From Mitsuokella sp047974105 (GTDB lineage Bacteria; Bacillota; Negativicutes; Selenomonadales; Selenomonadaceae): a stretch of DNA of 64,000 bases. This document shows positions 61,663 through 64,000 of the stretch, in pieces. Numbering within the stretch: the stretch's first letter is position 1; each line of letters starts with the position of its first letter. The translations under genes and the position numbers were made by a program. Location: NCBI RefSeq assembly GCF_047974105.1, contig NZ_JBHYRS010000007.1:1-64000 (forward strand). The letters are read 5' to 3'. A model generated the notes under the pieces. It was not told where the DNA came from, did no database searches, and was given only the letters and a program-made list of their open reading frames with translations.

Positions 61663-62598
61663 ATGCCAATTAAAATACCGAACAATCTGCCGGCTGCCCA
61701 TATTCTCGAGGGGGAGAATATCTTCGTCATGGATGCAGACCGCGCCTATAGCCAGGATATACGACCTCTTAAGATTCTCATTCTGAACCTCATGCCGATT
61801 AAATACATCACGGAAACGCAGCTTTTGCGTCTGCTCGGCAACACGCCGCTGCAGGTTGAAGTGGATTTTATTTATACGGAGTCGTATACGCCGAGCCATA
61901 CGCCGCAGGAGTATTTGACGGAATTTTATGGTACATTCGCCGAAGTTCGCCACAAAAAATACGATGGCATGATCATCACGGGCGCTCCGGTCGAGATGAT
62001 GCCGTTTGAGGAAGTCGCTTATTGGGACGAAATCTCCGAGATTATGGAATGGAGTAAAACACATGTCTATTCGACGTTCCATATCTGCTGGGGCGCTCAG
62101 GCTGGTCTTTACTATCACTACGGCGTTCCCAAGTATCAGGTGCCGCAGAAAATCTTTGGCGTTTATAAGCACCATCTCTGTGTCGAGCATGAGAAGCTCT
62201 TCCGCGGCTTTGATGATGAATTCTATGTGCCGCATTCGCGCCATACGGAAAATCACCGCGAGGATATCGAGAAAGTTCCGGAACTCACGATTCTGGCCGA
62301 GGCAGAGGGCGATGCCGGCGTTTATGCCATTGCCAATCTCAAGAAGCGCCAGTTCTTCATCACGGGCCACGCAGAATACGATCCTCTGACACTCAAACAG
62401 GAATACGACCGCGATGAAAAGGCTGGCATGCATCCGAAAATCCCGCAGAATTATTATCCGGATGATGATCCTACGAAAAAACCGATTGTGCGCTGGCGCA
62501 GTGTAGCGCATCTCCTTTTTGCCAACTGGCTCAACTATTACGTCTATCAGGAGACGCCGTATGTTCTTGATGAGCTTTACAAAGAGAATGATGATTAA
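61663..62598 (+). CDS. metA: Homoserine O-acyltransferase (MetA type)
   Basis: 311 residues from the ATG at 61663 behind GGAAGGAAG; the ATG at 61621 lies in the palindrome. Cys142 in HICWGAQAG matches the catalytic Cys of E. coli MetA; a His/Glu pair follows (GHAEYDPLTL). It acylates homoserine in methionine synthesis, with acetyl- or succinyl-CoA; the acyl donor cannot be fixed from sequence without the residue-111 alignment. It separates hydF from the rest of the hyd genes. Confidence 0.9.
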   Translation: MPIKIPNNLPAAHILEGENIFVMDADRAYSQDIRPLKILILNLMPIKYITETQLLRLLGNTPLQVEVDFIYTESYTPSHTPQEYLTEFYGTFAEVRHKKYDGMIITGAPVEMMPFEEVAYWDEISEIMEWSKTHVYSTFHICWGAQAGLYYHYGVPKYQVPQKIFGVYKHHLCVEHEKLFRGFDDEFYVPHSRHTENHREDIEKVPELTILAEAEGDAGVYAIANLKKRQFFITGHAEYDPLTLKQEYDRDEKAGMHPKIPQNYYPDDDPTKKPIVRWRSVAHLLFANWLNYYVYQETPYVLDELYKENDD

Positions 62599-62677
62599 AG
62601 CGTCCTGAGACTTCACTTAACTTTCAGCCGCCTGTTCTATAATAATCTCATTCCAGAATATAGGGGGAAAATTCTTC

Positions 62678-63334
62678 ATGAGAGCTATGAGAATCATCAA
62701 AAATGCATGTTTCGGCGTTATGACAGCAGCTGTCCTTTTTTCGGCGGTACCGGTTTGTCAGGCGAGTGCACGGATTGAAGTGCCGGAAACGGTCTTTCAG
62801 TGGGTGCAGTCGACTTCGCGCCAAAATTATTACTTCAATAAAGAGCAGATGTGCTACGGCGTTAAGCCAAATGGTGATATTGATATCGGTACCCTGATTG
62901 TGCCGACGCTGCGCACGTTTGACGATGTGCAGAAGCAGGATGTCATCGACAAGCGCCGCTGGAAGATGGAATCGGTCAAGGGCTACGATGATCTCGTCGG
63001 CTCGGCCGATTATCTCGCCATTGATTTGCGCAGCCGCACGGTCAAAGTCACGAAACATGATGACCTCGACAGTACCTGGTCGGCACTGAGTTCCAATACA
63101 GATGGTCCGACGATCGATATGAACAAGATGTCCGGCAAAGATGTGGAATCCAAGTTCTGCAATGCCATTTTGCAGTATGCGGCCAAACATCAGGATGAAC
63201 TCTTAGCGCGTACAAAGGGCAAACTCAGTGCAGCGGACGCCAAAATCCTCAAGACGAAGAAAGATCCGCTCTTCCAGCCGGCTGTGAATCCTTTGCAGAA
63301 CGACACGGTGACGAAGACTGCAGCGAAAAAATGA
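62678..63334 (+). CDS. Secreted protein of unknown function
   Basis: 218 residues. Signal peptide about 1-29 (RIIKNACFGVMTAAVLF) ending near QASA. The mature part has no repeats and a Lys-rich C-terminal tail. AGGGGGAAAA precedes the ATG. Not recognised. Its stop overlaps the hydE start by 4 nt, which couples an envelope protein to a hydrogenase maturase. Confidence 0.6.
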   Translation: MRAMRIIKNACFGVMTAAVLFSAVPVCQASARIEVPETVFQWVQSTSRQNYYFNKEQMCYGVKPNGDIDIGTLIVPTLRTFDDVQKQDVIDKRRWKMESVKGYDDLVGSADYLAIDLRSRTVKVTKHDDLDSTWSALSSNTDGPTIDMNKMSGKDVESKFCNAILQYAAKHQDELLARTKGKLSAADAKILKTKKDPLFQPAVNPLQNDTVTKTAAKK

Positions 63335-64000
63335 TGACTGGCCAAACTCTTGAACAAAAACTCATAGCAAAGGCGGAGACGGCGCATCAACTGACAAAAA
63401 TGGAAATTGTACATTTGCTGCAGGCTGTCGGAGCAGAAGATGATTTGGCGAAGGCAGCAGACAGGGTCAGGCAGATTTTTGTGGGAGATGGCGTGCATCT
63501 GCGCGGGCTTATTGAGTTCTCGAATATTTGCCGGCAGGACTGCATGTACTGCGGACTGCGCCGTGACAATCATAAGATTGAGCGCTACAGGCTGACGGCT
63601 GATGAAATCGTCCGTCTTGCCCAAAAGGCAAAGGGGTATGGCTATCAAACTGTCGTACTGCAGTCCGGTGAGGACCTGTATTTTACGGCAGAGCGACTGG
63701 CGGAGATTATTCGGCGCATCAAGAGCATGGACCTTGCTGTCACGTTATCCGTGGGGGAACGCAGTTTTGACGAATACAAACTCTGGCGTGAAGCTGGGGC
63801 TGACCGCTATCTGCTGCGTATTGAAACGACGGATAAGTCTCTTTATGAATCTCTGGACCCAGGCATGAGCTATGATAACCGCGTGCGCTGTCTCATGGAT
63901 CTGCGCGCTCTCGGCTATGAAGTCGGAACAGGGACGCTTGTAGGTCTGCCGGGGCAGAGTGTAACTTCCATTGCAGAGGATATTCTCTTTTATCAGCAGC
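63331..64000 (+). CDS. hydE: [FeFe]-hydrogenase maturase HydE (partial, runs off the window)
   Basis: The first 223 codons are open with no stop to the window end; the gene is cut by the boundary. Radical SAM cysteines 67, 71 and 74 (CRQDCMYC), then VVLQSGED, LSVGERSFDEYKLW, YLLRIETTD and GTLVGLPGQS, all HydE segments. It helps make the dithiomethylamine bridge of the H-cluster. The start ATG overlaps the previous stop; the next ATG is one codon on. Confidence 0.88.
   Translation, partial: MMTGQTLEQKLIAKAETAHQLTKMEIVHLLQAVGAEDDLAKAADRVRQIFVGDGVHLRGLIEFSNICRQDCMYCGLRRDNHKIERYRLTADEIVRLAQKAKGYGYQTVVLQSGEDLYFTAERLAEIIRRIKSMDLAVTLSVGERSFDEYKLWREAGADRYLLRIETTDKSLYESLDPGMSYDNRVRCLMDLRALGYEVGTGTLVGLPGQSVTSIAEDILFYQQ

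Overview
The window looks like chromosomal DNA of a strictly anaerobic, fermentative bacterium of moderate GC content. My best guess is a diderm Firmicute of the Negativicutes (Selenomonadales), inferred from gene content: a Tat-exported formate dehydrogenase with a cytochrome b subunit, [FeFe]-hydrogenase maturases HydF and HydE, indolepyruvate:ferredoxin oxidoreductase, rubrerythrin, paired NirJ1/NirJ2 radical SAM enzymes, aspartate ammonia-lyase and a DcuC-type dicarboxylate carrier. Nearly every tRNA encodes its CCA end. I saw no rRNA, transposase, integrase, prophage or CRISPR array.

Layout. 1-1182 is a 12-gene tRNA cluster. 1250-9615 holds a secreted lipase, an unidentified structured RNA with its own consensus promoter, a DUF362/ferredoxin gene overlapping an EAL-PAS-degenerate GGDEF gene, and an autoregulated MarR/HlyD/ABC-2 permease operon. 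9655-14923 carries a universal stress protein, iorAB, paaK and a FliB-like gene. 14967-17647 has a LysR regulator, a small secreted protein and dinB. 17690-29866 is the main metabolic block: a Moco-type riboswitch in front of molybdenum-cofactor genes (MPT-binding protein, moeA, moaA, MOSC-Mog fusion, mobA-mobB fusion), then fdhD and the formate dehydrogenase operon (alpha, fdhE, beta, gamma).

30061-43640 is mixed: a zinc-ribbon membrane protein, SLC13 and ThrE transporters, an M48 protease with TPRs, a Cys-rich secreted peptide, a YeiH/LysR divergent pair, a CARF-like orphan protein, rubrerythrin, a low-molecular-weight phosphatase, DcuC, an M20 peptidase and a TRIC-type channel. 43830-46451 holds a second tRNA group, including two identical tRNA-Arg genes in inverted orientation around a GH1 phospho-glycosidase. 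46683-49850 holds TetR, nirJ1-nirJ2 and a small heme-type membrane protein. 50152-57108 holds an MFS transporter, nagA, a PucR regulator divergent from a class III aminotransferase (with a terminator-like leader) and aspA. 57293-64000 holds a HAD phosphatase, a PHP phosphatase, a small conserved-looking protein behind a long leader, hydF, metA, a secreted unknown and the start of hydE, which runs off the window.

How it fits together: formate oxidation at the outer face of the membrane needs bis-MGD cofactor (the riboswitch block), sulfuration (FdhD), folding (FdhE) and heme b, for which NirJ1/NirJ2 could supply a siroheme-derived route. Fumarate made by AspA, dicarboxylate exchange by DcuC and hydrogenase maturation fit an anaerobe that disposes of electrons through fumarate and H2. 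The most unusual items are the stand-alone CARF-like protein (38473-39057), two unidentified promoter-driven RNAs (about 2707-2897 and 59025-59228), a FdhD lacking its CxxC motif, and a probable attenuator before the aminotransferase gene.
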